This document shows, in pieces, positions 39,255 through 47,919 of a stretch of DNA of 50,915 nucleotides. Source of the DNA: Candidatus Bathyarchaeota archaeon (GTDB lineage: Archaea > Thermoproteota > Bathyarchaeia > TCS64); the NCBI GenBank assembly GCA_020346605.1, contig CP070784.1:761866-812780 (forward strand), given 5' to 3'. A model generated the notes under the pieces. The model was not told where the DNA came from, did no database searches, and was given only the letters and a program-made list of their open reading frames with translations. The position numbers and the translations under genes are program-made. Position 1 is the first letter of the stretch. Every line of letters begins with the position of its first letter.

Positions 39255-39944
39255 TTACGAGGTGAGGCTCTTGGCCAGTCTCCTCTCGTACTCGTATATC
39301 AGCCGAGAGGTGACCACCCAGGTCTCGAGGGCCGTGGGGTGCACGCTCACCGCCCTGTCGACTAGGGAGAGGGTCTCATCCCTCATGGGGCCGTGGGGGA
39401 AGGCGCCCACCAAGACGGCGGAGTCCCCCTTGGTAACTAGATCGTCGCAGACCTCTTCCAGAGTCGAGGGCTCTCCGCGGCTGGTCAAGGCGATCTTGTA
39501 GACGGGCTCCATCTCCCGGAGGAGTGCGCCCATGTCCTTCTGGTCCAGCGCCATGAGGGGGCTCTCCGCCCCTGGCGGCACCCTCCCCTCAGAGAAGAGC
39601 TGCCCGACGAGGCTGTCGAACCTCCCCCGGTCCCTAGGCAGCCTGGCCTTAGGGGAGACCTCGATGGCGTATCCGCCGTAGGTGTGGACCCAGATCCTGA
39701 GCCCTCCCTCCGCGTTCAGCGGCGTTCCCAGCGCCTCCAGCAGGCAGATGTGGACGATGTCGGGTCTACCCCTCTTGTGGCTGTCTGGCAGCCTCTCCAT
39801 GGCGGAGTGGTGGAGGCTCCGGTCCAGTAGCGTCTCCTGGGGGATCTTCCGCCTCCTCCGGGCGTTGCGGCGGACCGAGGGGTGCCCGAGGATCACCCGG
39901 GGGACAGTCTCCAGGGCGGCCTCCACGAGTACGAGGTTCAGCAT
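39255..39944 (-). CDS. nep1: Ribosome biogenesis methyltransferase Nep1/Emg1
   Basis: The 229-residue protein is a SPOUT-class methyltransferase. Features are LLDRSLHHSAMERLPDSHKR, GRPDIVHICLLEALGTPLNA, FPHGPMRDET and ETWVVTSRLIYEYERRL. These match archaeal Nep1, which methylates N1 of a pseudouridine in 16S rRNA during small-subunit assembly. It is divergent from the histone gene. It starts with ATG 39944, with TATA-like TATTTTATG (about 39955-39963, minus strand) very close upstream. Confidence 0.9.
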   Translation of the reverse strand: MLNLVLVEAALETVPRVILGHPSVRRNARRRRKIPQETLLDRSLHHSAMERLPDSHKRGRPDIVHICLLEALGTPLNAEGGLRIWVHTYGGYAIEVSPKARLPRDRGRFDSLVGQLFSEGRVPPGAESPLMALDQKDMGALLREMEPVYKIALTSRGEPSTLEEVCDDLVTKGDSAVLVGAFPHGPMRDETLSLVDRAVSVHPTALETWVVTSRLIYEYERRLAKSLTS

Positions 39945-40000
39945 TTCTGCGGAACATAAAATAGTGGGGGACCCTTCTTAAGTCTGGTTGGTGAAAGCCC

Positions 40001-40231
40001 GTGGCTGAAGAGTTTACGCTGGCGTCGATGCGGAGGCTCTTGAGGAGACAAGGTGACCTTAGGATCAGCGAGGGGGCCGCTGAGGAGCTGAGGCGGATCG
40101 CGGGCGAGTACGGCTCCATGGTCGCCAAGGCGGCTGTGGACTACGCCCTCGGGGAGGGCAGGAAGACAGTCCTCGACAGGGACGTGAGGGCTGCAGCCGA
40201 GTCCGTCTGGGGAGGAAGAGGCGGCGATTGA
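40001..40231 (+). CDS. Archaeal histone-fold protein
   Basis: The 76-residue product has the archaeal histone layout: SMRRLLRRQGDLRISEGAAE, ELRRIAGEYGSMVAKAAVDY and GRKTVLDRDVRAAAESVW. The three helices, the two loops and the LDRDVRAA ending fit a single histone fold with a short N-terminus (AEEFTLA). It would form dimers that wrap DNA. The start is GTG 40001. The stop (TGA 40229-40231) overlaps the TTG start of the SpoIIM-family gene, so the two are in one transcript. Confidence 0.88.
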   Translation: MAEEFTLASMRRLLRRQGDLRISEGAAEELRRIAGEYGSMVAKAAVDYALGEGRKTVLDRDVRAAAESVWGGRGGD

Positions 40232-40866
40232 CCTTCCGTGAGCGGAGGAGCCGCCCCAGGGGCTTTCTGGGTTACCTCTTCGGCTCCCAGGCCGAGTACG
40301 TTAAGGGGCTGGCCCCGCTCTTCATCCTCTGCGCCATCATCTTCATCTCATCCATGGTCTTCGGCTACTCCTCTGGGACCACGCTGGGGCTCGAGGCGCT
40401 GGAGGAGAAGCTGGAGTTCCTGCCGGACATGGAGGGCCAGAGCTTCGTGGTGGTGCTGCTGACCTTCTTCGTCTACATCTTCTTCAACAATGCCGTCATC
40501 GGCTTCATGTTTATGCTGCTGGGCCTTGTCTTCGGCGTCCCACCGCTGCTGTTCCTCGCCCTCAACGGGTACATGATCGGAGGGGTTGTCAGCAACCTAA
40601 TCTCAGAGATGGGGGTCGCCTACACCGTCGCGGGCCTATTGCCCCACGGCGTCCTGGAGATATCCACCATAATCTTGAGCTCCGCCTCGGGGATGAGCCT
40701 GGGCTACAGTGTCATGTGGAGGCTCAGGGGGAGGAGCGGCATACGGAGCGAGCTGGGTAGGGCCGTAAGGCTCTACATGACCCGCATAGTTCCTTTCCTT
40801 CTGCTCGCAGCCTCCATCGAGGTGACAATTACGCCACTGCTGGGGCTTATCTTCGGACTATCCTAG
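40228..40866 (+). CDS. SpoIIM-family (DUF95) membrane protein
   Basis: The 212-residue protein has about five membrane segments: LAPLFILCAIIFISSMVFGY, SFVVVLLTFFVYIFFNNAVI, FMFMLLGLVFGVPPLLFLAL, AGLLPHGVLEISTIILSSAS and VPFLLLAASIEVTITPLLGL. LLPHGVLEI and the N-terminal RPRGFLGYL stretch are typical of the stage II sporulation protein M family, which is widespread in non-sporulating archaea. The start is TTG 40228, which overlaps the histone stop by four bases. Function in archaea is unknown; membrane remodelling or transport have been proposed for the wider family. Confidence 0.85.
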   Translation: MTFRERRSRPRGFLGYLFGSQAEYVKGLAPLFILCAIIFISSMVFGYSSGTTLGLEALEEKLEFLPDMEGQSFVVVLLTFFVYIFFNNAVIGFMFMLLGLVFGVPPLLFLALNGYMIGGVVSNLISEMGVAYTVAGLLPHGVLEISTIILSSASGMSLGYSVMWRLRGRSGIRSELGRAVRLYMTRIVPFLLLAASIEVTITPLLGLIFGLS

Positions 40867-40913
40867 GCCGCCGATCGTTAGTTATTTCAGGGCATACGGG
40901 CAAAGTTGTAGTC

Positions 40914-41363
40914 ATGATTTCGAGGGGCGGTAACAAGTTTAACTGCTGCGAGAGCGCCCTCATCAGGATCGATCAGGTGCGCCCTCTGCCGGGTTTCGGC
41001 ACGACCGTGATGAAAGTGGCGTCGGGCTTCGGCGGCGGCGTCGGGGGCTGGGGGAGCGTCTGCGGGGCAGTCAGCGGCGTAGCGATGGCGTTCGGCCTCC
41101 TCTACGGGAGCGAGGGCGGCGAGTCCCCTGACGTCTACACCGGCAAAAGGGGCGCGCTCAGGGAGATGTCGCAGGAGTTCTTCAAGGCCTTCGAGGCTGA
41201 GTACGGCTCCGTCAACTGCGTGGACCTGCTCGGCGTGGACAGGAGGACGGAGGAGGGGAACAGGAGGTACGAAGAGCTCAGGGAGCAGGGGGCGTTCAAC
41301 TGCGACGGGTACGTCGACTGGGCTGTCGAGAAAGCCCTCGAGATGCTCTCTGTCCTCGACTGA
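40914..41363 (+). CDS. C_GCAxxG_C_C family redox-type protein
   Basis: The 149-residue product has NCCESALIRIDQ at the start, GGWGSVCGAVSGVAMAFGLL in the middle, CVDLLGVD, and a late Cys in FNCDGYVDWAVEK. This is the C-GCAxxG-C-C pattern; in this copy the core reads CGAVSG. Family members are small redox or metal-binding proteins, sometimes associated with radical SAM proteins or oxidoreductases. It starts at ATG 40914. The next gene, convergent, is an NrdG-like radical SAM protein. Confidence 0.82.
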   Translation: MISRGGNKFNCCESALIRIDQVRPLPGFGTTVMKVASGFGGGVGGWGSVCGAVSGVAMAFGLLYGSEGGESPDVYTGKRGALREMSQEFFKAFEAEYGSVNCVDLLGVDRRTEEGNRRYEELREQGAFNCDGYVDWAVEKALEMLSVLD

Positions 41364-41426
41364 TCGCCGAACATTCGTTGAGGAACTTTTTCTGGGTGGA
41401 CCGAAGCGCGGGGCTGTTCCTGCGAA

Positions 41427-42122
41427 CTAGATTTGCCTTATCTCGCACTCGGCGAAGTAAGGGGAGACCTTTTCCCTGAAAGATCTGATCTCGTCCATGC
41501 CGAAGGGTTTAACGTCCCCGAACTCCGGGTCGAGGGTCCTCCCAAGCCTGTGCTGCTGTATCACGAACCTCTTGGAGCCGATGAGGACTCGGGCGATCTC
41601 CTCTAGGTCTCTGCCGTCGACGAGCCCGGGGACGACGGTGGTCCGGAACTCGTAGTCCACGCTTCCACGCCGCAGGAGCTTGATGCTCTGCTCCACCGAC
41701 TCGACGTCCACCTTTGACGCGACGACCTCGGAGTAGCGCTCCAGTGGCGCCTTCACGTCCATGGCGACGTAGTCGATCACCCTCTCCTCCATCAGCTTCC
41801 TGATCCTCCTAGGCCTGGTGCCGTTGGTGTCGAGCTTCACCCTGTAGCCTAGGGACTTCACCTTGTACAGGAACGCCAGTAAGCCGTTATGGAGCGTGGG
41901 CTCCCCCCCGCCCAGGCAGAGGCCTGTGAGGTATCCCCTCACCCTGTAGAGGTGGCTGAGCACCTCGCTCTCTGGGACGAGGGGGTTCGCCTGGTAGCCG
42001 TCAATGAGGGCGCTTTTCACGCAGTAGGGGCACCTGAAGTTGCACCCCGGCACGACGGCCTTGGCGGAGAGGTTCCCCGGGTAGTCGACGAGGCTTAACC
42101 TCTGCAGCCTGACTATGGGCAT
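41427..42122 (-). CDS. NrdG-like radical SAM activase
   Basis: The 231-residue protein has the cluster-binding motif CNFRCPYC (CxxxCxxC) near residue 30, preceded by LSLVDYPGNLSAKAVVPG, and GLCLGGGEPTLHNG next. The first part matches anaerobic ribonucleotide reductase activating proteins and related glycyl-radical activases. No glycyl-radical enzyme gene (for example nrdD) lies in the window, so the partner is elsewhere or the protein has another job. ATG 42122 starts it. It is divergent from the SagB-like gene. Confidence 0.85.
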   Translation of the reverse strand: MPIVRLQRLSLVDYPGNLSAKAVVPGCNFRCPYCVKSALIDGYQANPLVPESEVLSHLYRVRGYLTGLCLGGGEPTLHNGLLAFLYKVKSLGYRVKLDTNGTRPRRIRKLMEERVIDYVAMDVKAPLERYSEVVASKVDVESVEQSIKLLRRGSVDYEFRTTVVPGLVDGRDLEEIARVLIGSKRFVIQQHRLGRTLDPEFGDVKPFGMDEIRSFREKVSPYFAECEIRQI

Positions 42123-42244
42123 CTGCCTCCGAGGGCCTACTCTCCTCCTGCGGGTGCTGAACGTCTCGATCCACCTCCGAATGTCCGTGCGATCTTTCCT
42201 AGGGTCCTGTTATGGAGATCGGAACCAGTCCTTAAACGTATTGA

Positions 42245-42255
42245 GGATAAATATC
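42245..42255 (+). promoter_or_regulatory. TATA box for SagB-like gene
   Basis: GGATAAATATC lies 32-42 bp before the TTG start at 42287. It gives a short or absent leader. Confidence 0.5.
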
Positions 42256-42286
42256 TCGGCGGGTACACGTTACAGGAGGACTAGAC

Positions 42287-43027
42287 TTGACCCAGAACAT
42301 CGGTAAGGAGTTCATGGAGAAGACCAGGTACAGGTACCTCGGCGACTCTGATCAGGCCAAGGGGGTCGCACCGCCGCTTCTGGAGCAGCCCTACGACGAG
42401 TCCAAGGCGGTGGTGGAGCTGCCCGAGCCTCGGCGGACGGAGTGCGGAGCCTACGACCTGAGGACGGCATTCGAGGAGCGCAGGAGCCTCAGATCCTACT
42501 CCGGGGAGCCTCTGAGCCTCGAGGAGCTGTCTTGGCTGCTGTGGGCCACCCAGGGGGTGAAGGAGGTCGCGGGGAGGCAGGCGACACTGAGGACTGTTCC
42601 CTCGGCCGGCGCCCGCCACGCCTTCGAGACGTACCTGCTGGTCAACAGGGTAGCGGGGCTGGAGCCAGGACTGTACAGGTTCTTGGCGCTGGACCACAGG
42701 CTTGTCGAGGTGGACTTGGAGCCGGGGATCAGCGACAAGGTCACCGCCGCCAGCTACAGGCAGGTTATCGTGAAGAGGGGCGCGGTCACCTTCATCTGGG
42801 TGGCCGTCCCCTACAGGATGAACTGGCGCTACCAGGAGAGGGGTTACAGGTACCTGCACCTGGACGCCGGTCACGTCTGCCAGAATCTCTACCTCGCCTC
42901 CGAGGCCATCGGATGTGGGGCCTGTGCCATCGGGGCTTTCGACGACGATGAGATCAACGCCCTGCTTGGCCTCGACGGGGTGGAGCGGTTCGTGATCTAC
43001 GAGGCCGTCGTGGGCAGGAAGCCCTGA
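42287..43027 (+). CDS. SagB/ThcOx-type nitroreductase-fold dehydrogenase
   Basis: The 246-residue protein has FEERRSLRSYSGEPLSLEEL, LLWATQGV, RTVPSAGARHAFETYLLVNR and LHLDAGHVCQNLYLASEAIG, the FMN-binding pattern of SagB/ThcOx proteins. These oxidise azolines to azoles in thiazole/oxazole-modified peptides, but many stand-alone archaeal members occur without a cyclodehydratase. None is seen here, so another oxidoreductase role is likely. The TTG start at 42287 fits the TATA box at 42245-42255. Confidence 0.87.
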   Translation: MTQNIGKEFMEKTRYRYLGDSDQAKGVAPPLLEQPYDESKAVVELPEPRRTECGAYDLRTAFEERRSLRSYSGEPLSLEELSWLLWATQGVKEVAGRQATLRTVPSAGARHAFETYLLVNRVAGLEPGLYRFLALDHRLVEVDLEPGISDKVTAASYRQVIVKRGAVTFIWVAVPYRMNWRYQERGYRYLHLDAGHVCQNLYLASEAIGCGACAIGAFDDDEINALLGLDGVERFVIYEAVVGRKP

Positions 43028-43093
43028 TCCACCCACCCTTTTTCTGATTGGTGCGAGTGCGGATTTTTCCCTGAAAAATAGGTTTAAAACGGG

Positions 43094-43561
43094 TTACGCG
43101 ATGGACTTGACGAAGTCAGCTCCGAAATTTTTCCATTTCTCAGTGTGTTTGTCGGCGCTGTACTGGATGTTGGTGCCTGTCTCGACCAGGACCTTCTCCT
43201 GTACCTCGTAGCCGAGCTCCTGAACCATCCCCTTGAGCTTCTCCTCCATCACCCAGGCGCCGTCCCAGCCGTAGCTCCCAAAGATGGCGGCTCTGCTGCC
43301 CTTTACGCTCATCTTGCCGGACTTCACGTACTCCCCCAGGTTCGACATGAAGCCTCGCATGCCATCGGTGACGTTCCCGTAGTGGCTGGGGGAGCCGAAC
43401 AACACCGCGTCGGCCTCTCCCAAGGCCCTAAGCGGGAAGGGCTCGCCCAGCTTCTTGACCTCCACCTCGGCTCCAGCTGACGATCTGGCTCCCTCGGCGA
43501 TCGCCGCGGCCATCTTCCCGGTGTTCCCCGTCCTGCTGTCGTAAACGACCATTATCTTCAT
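43094..43561 (-). CDS. Flavodoxin/WrbA-like flavoprotein
   Basis: The 155-residue product starts KIMVVYDSRTGNTGKMAAAI, with the FMN phosphate loop SRTGNTG, and has FGSPSHYGNVTDGMRGFMSN and AAIFGSYGWDGAWVMEEKLK. This is the short-chain flavodoxin or WrbA/NQO pattern. It would carry electrons, perhaps for the adjacent radical SAM or SagB-like enzymes, though this is an inference from position. It is convergent with the SagB-like gene and divergent from the SPL-like gene. Confidence 0.9.
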   Translation of the reverse strand: MKIMVVYDSRTGNTGKMAAAIAEGARSSAGAEVEVKKLGEPFPLRALGEADAVLFGSPSHYGNVTDGMRGFMSNLGEYVKSGKMSVKGSRAAIFGSYGWDGAWVMEEKLKGMVQELGYEVQEKVLVETGTNIQYSADKHTEKWKNFGADFVKSIA

Positions 43562-43755
43562 TTCAACTCTCCTCCACTAACCAACGGAAGACTCTTATCC
43601 TCCGTATCTCGTTGAAACTCCGCTTCGGGTTTATTTATACGTTCTCAGTGCCTGAATCGTTGTTCCTTAGGGTGGTTGCCCTTCTCTGTGCGAGGCGACA
43701 GGTGTAAATAAGCCGCCGGTAAATGATCCTAGCATTCTGAGCTGGTGCGTCGCCG

Positions 43756-44565
43756 TTGGTTCGGGTGGGGGAGATCCAGTGCAAGACCATCATGGGCAGG
43801 AGCGGGATTGGCAGCGTGGAGTACGCCATCAATCCCTACCTGGGCTGTCAGCACGGCTGCGTCTACTGCTACGCCAAGTTCATGGGGCGCTGGGGGGGCC
43901 ACGTTGGGGAGGAGTGGGGCTCCTTCGTCGACGTCAAGGTGAACGCCTTGGAGAGGCTGAGGGCTGAGGCTGCGAGGAAGAGGAGAGACGTGGTGCTACT
44001 CTCCAGCGTCACGGACCCCTACCAGCCGCTGGAGAGGGAGCGGAGGCTGACCCGGGGGTGCCTGGAGATACTGCTGGAGCGCCAGTTCCCCGTCTCCATA
44101 CTAACCAAGTCGGATCTGGTCCTCAGGGACGTGGACCTGATCAGGGAGCTGGAGTCCTGCGAGGTGGGGTTCACGCTGACGGCGTACGATGACTCAGTAC
44201 GCGAGAGCTTCGAGCCTGGGGCATCCACTGTAGGGGCGAGGCTGGACGCGCTGAGGAGGCTGAGCGATGAGGGGATCACCACTTGGGCTTTCCTAGGACC
44301 GATGCTCCCCCACCTCTCCGAGGAGGGCTTGGAGGAGCTGCTGAACGAGCTGACCGGGAGCGTGAGCCACGTCATTGTGGACCGACTGAACGTGAAGTCA
44401 GGCATAATGTCCAGGGTCAGTCACGTCCTCTACGAGAGATATCCAGACACGCAGCCGCTTTTTAAGTCCGCCCTCTCAAAGGGCTCCGGGTACTACTCCC
44501 GGCTGAAAAGGGAGGTGGCGGAGATGTGCCGCCTTCGGGGGATCCCGTGCAACTTCGTCTATTGA
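43756..44565 (+). CDS. Spore-photoproduct-lyase-like radical SAM protein
   Basis: The 269-residue protein starts from TTG 43756 (VRVGEIQCKTIMGRSGIGSV) and has INPYLGCQHGCVYCYAKFMG with a CxxxCxxC cluster motif. Later come VLLSSVTDPYQPLERERRLT, FPVSILTKSDLVLRDVDLIR and IVDRLNVKSG. It belongs to the SPL-like group of radical SAM proteins (COG1533 type), which are common outside spore formers with unknown substrates. Its stop overlaps the end of the convergent VOC gene by seven bases. Confidence 0.87.
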   Translation: MVRVGEIQCKTIMGRSGIGSVEYAINPYLGCQHGCVYCYAKFMGRWGGHVGEEWGSFVDVKVNALERLRAEAARKRRDVVLLSSVTDPYQPLERERRLTRGCLEILLERQFPVSILTKSDLVLRDVDLIRELESCEVGFTLTAYDDSVRESFEPGASTVGARLDALRRLSDEGITTWAFLGPMLPHLSEEGLEELLNELTGSVSHVIVDRLNVKSGIMSRVSHVLYERYPDTQPLFKSALSKGSGYYSRLKREVAEMCRLRGIPCNFVY

Positions 44566-44927
44566 TCGAATGGCTTCTCGTCGATCTCTAGGTCGTGGCC
44601 GTCGGGGTCCTTGAAGAAGGCGATCCTCGATCCGTCGCCGATCGTCGACGTCCTGTGCTCCAGGCCCATCTCCACTATCTTTGACAGAAGCCCATCGAAG
44701 TCTTCTGCATGCAGTGCCAGGTGGCTCCAGCTTCCCTTGGGTGGCTCTCCTGGTGCGCCTGGACGCTGAACCAGCTCCAGCAGCCCCTTCCCGATGTCGA
44801 GGAAGACGATCCTGGTCTCCCCCAGGTTGAGCCTGCTGTGCTCTTCGAACCCGAAGACGTCCCTGTAGAAGGCGAGGGATCGTTCCATGTCGCTGACGTA
44901 GATGCCTAGGTGATCCATTACCGTCAT
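44559..44927 (-). CDS. VOC-family (glyoxalase-like) protein
   Basis: The 122-residue product has MDHLGIYVSDMERSLAFYRD, ETRIVFLDIGKGLLELVQRP, SHLALHAEDFDGLLSKIVEM and RIAFFKDPDGHDLEIDEKP. This is the two beta-alpha-beta-beta-beta halves of the vicinal oxygen chelate fold. His 6, Glu and the late Glu are candidate metal ligands. Such proteins include methylmalonyl-CoA epimerase and glyoxalase I; which applies is unclear. Its start lies three bases after the PPDK stop, so they form an operon. Confidence 0.87.
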   Translation of the reverse strand: MTVMDHLGIYVSDMERSLAFYRDVFGFEEHSRLNLGETRIVFLDIGKGLLELVQRPGAPGEPPKGSWSHLALHAEDFDGLLSKIVEMGLEHRTSTIGDGSRIAFFKDPDGHDLEIDEKPFDQ

Positions 44928-44930
44928 CCG

Positions 44931-47741
44931 TCATGCCTCCCTGTGCTTGATCTCGGACTGGGCTGCCGCGAGCCTCGCGATGGGTATCCTGTAGGGGCTG
45001 CAGCTGACGTAGTCGAGGCCGACAATGTGGCAGAACTCGATGCTGTGGGGGTCGCCGCCGTGCTCTCCGCAGATGCCGATCTCCAGCTCCGGGTTGGTCT
45101 CCCTGCCCTTCTTGACGCAGATGTCCATGAGCTGGCCGACGCCGTCCCAGTCCAGCTGCTGGAAGGGGTTGGCGGGGAGCAGCCCTCTGTCCACGAAGTT
45201 GAGCAGGAACTTGCCCTCAGCGTCGTCCCTGCTGATACCGAAGGTCATCTGCGTGAGGTCGTTGGTGCCGAAGCTGAAGAAGTCCGAGGCCTTGGCGACC
45301 TCGTCGGCAGTGAGAGCCGCCCTGGGTATCTCGATCATGGTTCCAAACATGTAGTGGAGGTTCACGCCCTTCTCTGCCATTACATCCTTCGCCACACGCT
45401 CTAGCTTCTCCCGCTCGGCCTGCAGCTCGTTGATGTGGCTGGTCAGAGGTATCATCACCTCCGGCTGGACGTCGATCCCCTTTTTCGCCATGTTGCAGGC
45501 GGCCTCGAAGATGGCCCGGGTCTGCATCTCCGTGAGCCCTGGGTACATGAGCCCGGCGCGGCAACCTCTGAGGCCAAGCATCGGGTTGGTCTCCCACATG
45601 CTCTCCACGACCCTAAGGATCGCCTCCCTCTCCTCGAGCTTTTCCGTGTCCTCGCCGGTGCACCTGAGCCTGGTGGTCTCCTCGATGAGCTCCTCCCGCG
45701 GGGGCAGGAACTCGTGCATCGGCGGATCGATTAGCCTGACGATGACCGGGAGCCCGTCCATCGCCTCGAAGATCCCCTCGAAGTCCTTCCTCTGGAAGGG
45801 CAGAATGGCGTCCAGCGCCTCCCTGTACTTCTTGACTGCCGGGTCGGCGTCGGCGACCTTCCTCAGCGACTCCAGCTCCGTGAGCAGGGATTCGTCGCCC
45901 GGGCTATCCTCAAGCCTGTTCTCAAGGTCGGCAATTCGCCTTAGGACCGGAGCGGCAGCGTCCGACTGGAGTATCATGGTGACGATGTTCTCCCTCCTGC
46001 TGATCTCCTCGCCCTCCTGGTCGAAGAACATGTGCTCCGTCCGGCACAGGCCGATACCCTCCGCCCCGAACATGCGCGCCCTGCGCGAATCCTCGGGGTT
46101 GTCCGCATTGGTCCTGACGCCGAGCCTGCGGACCTGGTCCGCCCACTGGAGCGCCTGCTGGAGCTCCAGCTCCTCCTCGATGTTGGGTACCTTGGTCTCG
46201 ATTACGCCGGCGAAGACCTCCCCCGTGGCGCCGTCCACGGAGATCCAGTCCCCCTCTCTGAAGGTCCTCCCCTTCACCGTGAAGGAGCTGTCCTGCAGGT
46301 TGATCCTGATCTCCTCGGCCCCGGCGACGCAGGGCTTCCCCCAGCCCCTGGCGACCACCGCCGCGTGGCTGGTGCCTCCGCCGTGCTGCGTTAGGAACCC
46401 CCGGGAGACGATCATACCGTTGACGTCGTCGGGGGTGGTCTCAGGCCTCACGAGGATGACGCTCTCCCCCTCCTTCCCCCGCTCCTCTGCCCTGTCGGCG
46501 TCGAAGATGGCGACGCCCGAGGCGGCACCAGGGGACGCGTTGAGCCCCACTGTCAACAGGTCCCCCCTCGACCTAGCGGCGTCCTTGGACGCCGGGTCGA
46601 ACTGGGGATGTAGTAGCTGGTCCACGTTGCCGGGGGTGAGCCTCATCAGGGCGGTCTCCCTGTCGATCAGCCCCTCGTTGGCCATGTCCACTGCGATCTT
46701 GATGGCGGATCGGGCGGTCCTCTTCCCGGTGCGGGTCTGGAGGATGTAAAGCACCCCCTTCTCGATGGTGAATTCCAGGTCTTGCATGTCTGTGTAGTGG
46801 GTCTCAAGCTTCTCGGCGATGTCCTCCAACTCGGCGTAAAGCTCGGGCTGCTCCTTGTGCAGGTCCGCCAGCTTGATGGGGGTCCTGATGCCAGCGACTA
46901 CGTCCTCCCCTTGGGCGTTGAAAAGCAGTTCCCCGAAGAGCCCCTTCTCCCCGTCGGCGGGGTCCCTGGTGAACATGACGCCGCTCCCCGAGTTCCATCC
47001 CATGTTGCCGAAGACCATGGTCTGTATGTTGCAGGCAGTGCCCATGTCGTCGGGGATCCCCTCCGCCCTCCTGTAGGTGACCGCCCGTGGGATGTTCCAT
47101 GAGTTGAAGACCGCTGCGATGGCAAGCTTTAGCTGCTCGTACGGGTCCGTGGGGAACTCCCTGCCCACCTCCTTCTTGAAGACCTTCTTTTGGCCCGCGA
47201 CGGTCCTCTTGAGCCCCTCGACGCTGAGCTCCGTGTCCCCCTTGACGCCCTCCCTCTCCTTCTCGGCCTCGTGGACCTCGTCGAACTTCTCCCTCTCCGC
47301 GTACATGACCACGTCGCCGAACATGGTGATGAGCCGGCGGTAGGCGTCGTAGACGAACCTCTCGTCCCCTGTCTGCTCAACGAGGCTCGCGGCGACCTCG
47401 TCGTCGAGGCCCAGGTTGAGGACAGTGTCCATCATCCCAGGCATCGAGATCGGCGCGCCGCTCCTGACGCTGACCAGCAGGGGTTTCTCGGGGTCGCCGA
47501 GGATTTTACCCGTCTTCTCCTCGAGCGCCTTCACGTGCTCGAGCACCTCCTCCCAGAGGCCGTCGGGGAACTCGCCCTTGGCCTGGAAGAAGTCGTTGCA
47601 GGTGCTCGTGGTGATGGTGAAGCCCGGGGGGACCCTGAGCCCGAGGTTGGTCATCTCGGAGAGGTTCGCCCCCTTCCCGCCGAGGAGCGCCTTCATCTCC
47701 TTGGTGCCCTCCCCGAAGGCGTAGACTCGTTTAACCAACAA
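44931..47741 (-). CDS. ppdK: Pyruvate, phosphate dikinase
   Basis: The product has 936 residues from TTG 47741. In order: an ATP-binding domain (FGEGTKEMKALLGGKGANLS, FITRDPADGEKGLFGE-like stretch), the phosphohistidine domain with GGGTSHAAVVARGWGKPC (His459), and the C-terminal PEP/pyruvate barrel (GIGLCRTEHMFFDQ, GICGEHGGDPHSIEF). It interconverts pyruvate, ATP and phosphate with PEP, AMP and pyrophosphate. It may serve gluconeogenesis or glycolysis. The reading frame opens at 47759, but an AGGAGG lies inside it, five bases before the TTG at 47741, so that is the likely start. VOC follows in the same operon. Confidence 0.94.
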   Translation of the reverse strand: MLVKRVYAFGEGTKEMKALLGGKGANLSEMTNLGLRVPPGFTITTSTCNDFFQAKGEFPDGLWEEVLEHVKALEEKTGKILGDPEKPLLVSVRSGAPISMPGMMDTVLNLGLDDEVAASLVEQTGDERFVYDAYRRLITMFGDVVMYAEREKFDEVHEAEKEREGVKGDTELSVEGLKRTVAGQKKVFKKEVGREFPTDPYEQLKLAIAAVFNSWNIPRAVTYRRAEGIPDDMGTACNIQTMVFGNMGWNSGSGVMFTRDPADGEKGLFGELLFNAQGEDVVAGIRTPIKLADLHKEQPELYAELEDIAEKLETHYTDMQDLEFTIEKGVLYILQTRTGKRTARSAIKIAVDMANEGLIDRETALMRLTPGNVDQLLHPQFDPASKDAARSRGDLLTVGLNASPGAASGVAIFDADRAEERGKEGESVILVRPETTPDDVNGMIVSRGFLTQHGGGTSHAAVVARGWGKPCVAGAEEIRINLQDSSFTVKGRTFREGDWISVDGATGEVFAGVIETKVPNIEEELELQQALQWADQVRRLGVRTNADNPEDSRRARMFGAEGIGLCRTEHMFFDQEGEEISRRENIVTMILQSDAAAPVLRRIADLENRLEDSPGDESLLTELESLRKVADADPAVKKYREALDAILPFQRKDFEGIFEAMDGLPVIVRLIDPPMHEFLPPREELIEETTRLRCTGEDTEKLEEREAILRVVESMWETNPMLGLRGCRAGLMYPGLTEMQTRAIFEAACNMAKKGIDVQPEVMIPLTSHINELQAEREKLERVAKDVMAEKGVNLHYMFGTMIEIPRAALTADEVAKASDFFSFGTNDLTQMTFGISRDDAEGKFLLNFVDRGLLPANPFQQLDWDGVGQLMDICVKKGRETNPELEIGICGEHGGDPHSIEFCHIVGLDYVSCSPYRIPIARLAAAQSEIKHREA

Positions 47742-47834
47742 TATAGCCTCCTGTTTCAAATTTCTTGGAAAGCGATGCAGATAAGCTTATGCTTGCCCCG
47801 AACTGTACCCCCTTCCCGGAATCCCCGTTCAAGT

Positions 47835-47846
47835 TTAATTTATATT
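47835..47846 (+). promoter_or_regulatory. TATA-like box for MFS gene
   Basis: TTAATTTATATT lies about 74-85 bp before the GTG at 47920, so a leader of about 45 nt is predicted. On the minus strand an AT-rich ATAAGCTTAT (about 47782-47791) may serve ppdK. Confidence 0.4.
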
Positions 47847-47919
47847 CCGAATCCGTGCTTACCTAATAGAACCTGCACGGAAAAGTTGGGACATTCAATA
47901 CATTCGACGTGGTAACCAA

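Noticed and set aside
42287..43027. Thiazole/oxazole-modified peptide cluster around the SagB-like gene
   Set aside because: No cyclodehydratase (SagC/D-type), precursor peptide or dedicated transporter is adjacent.
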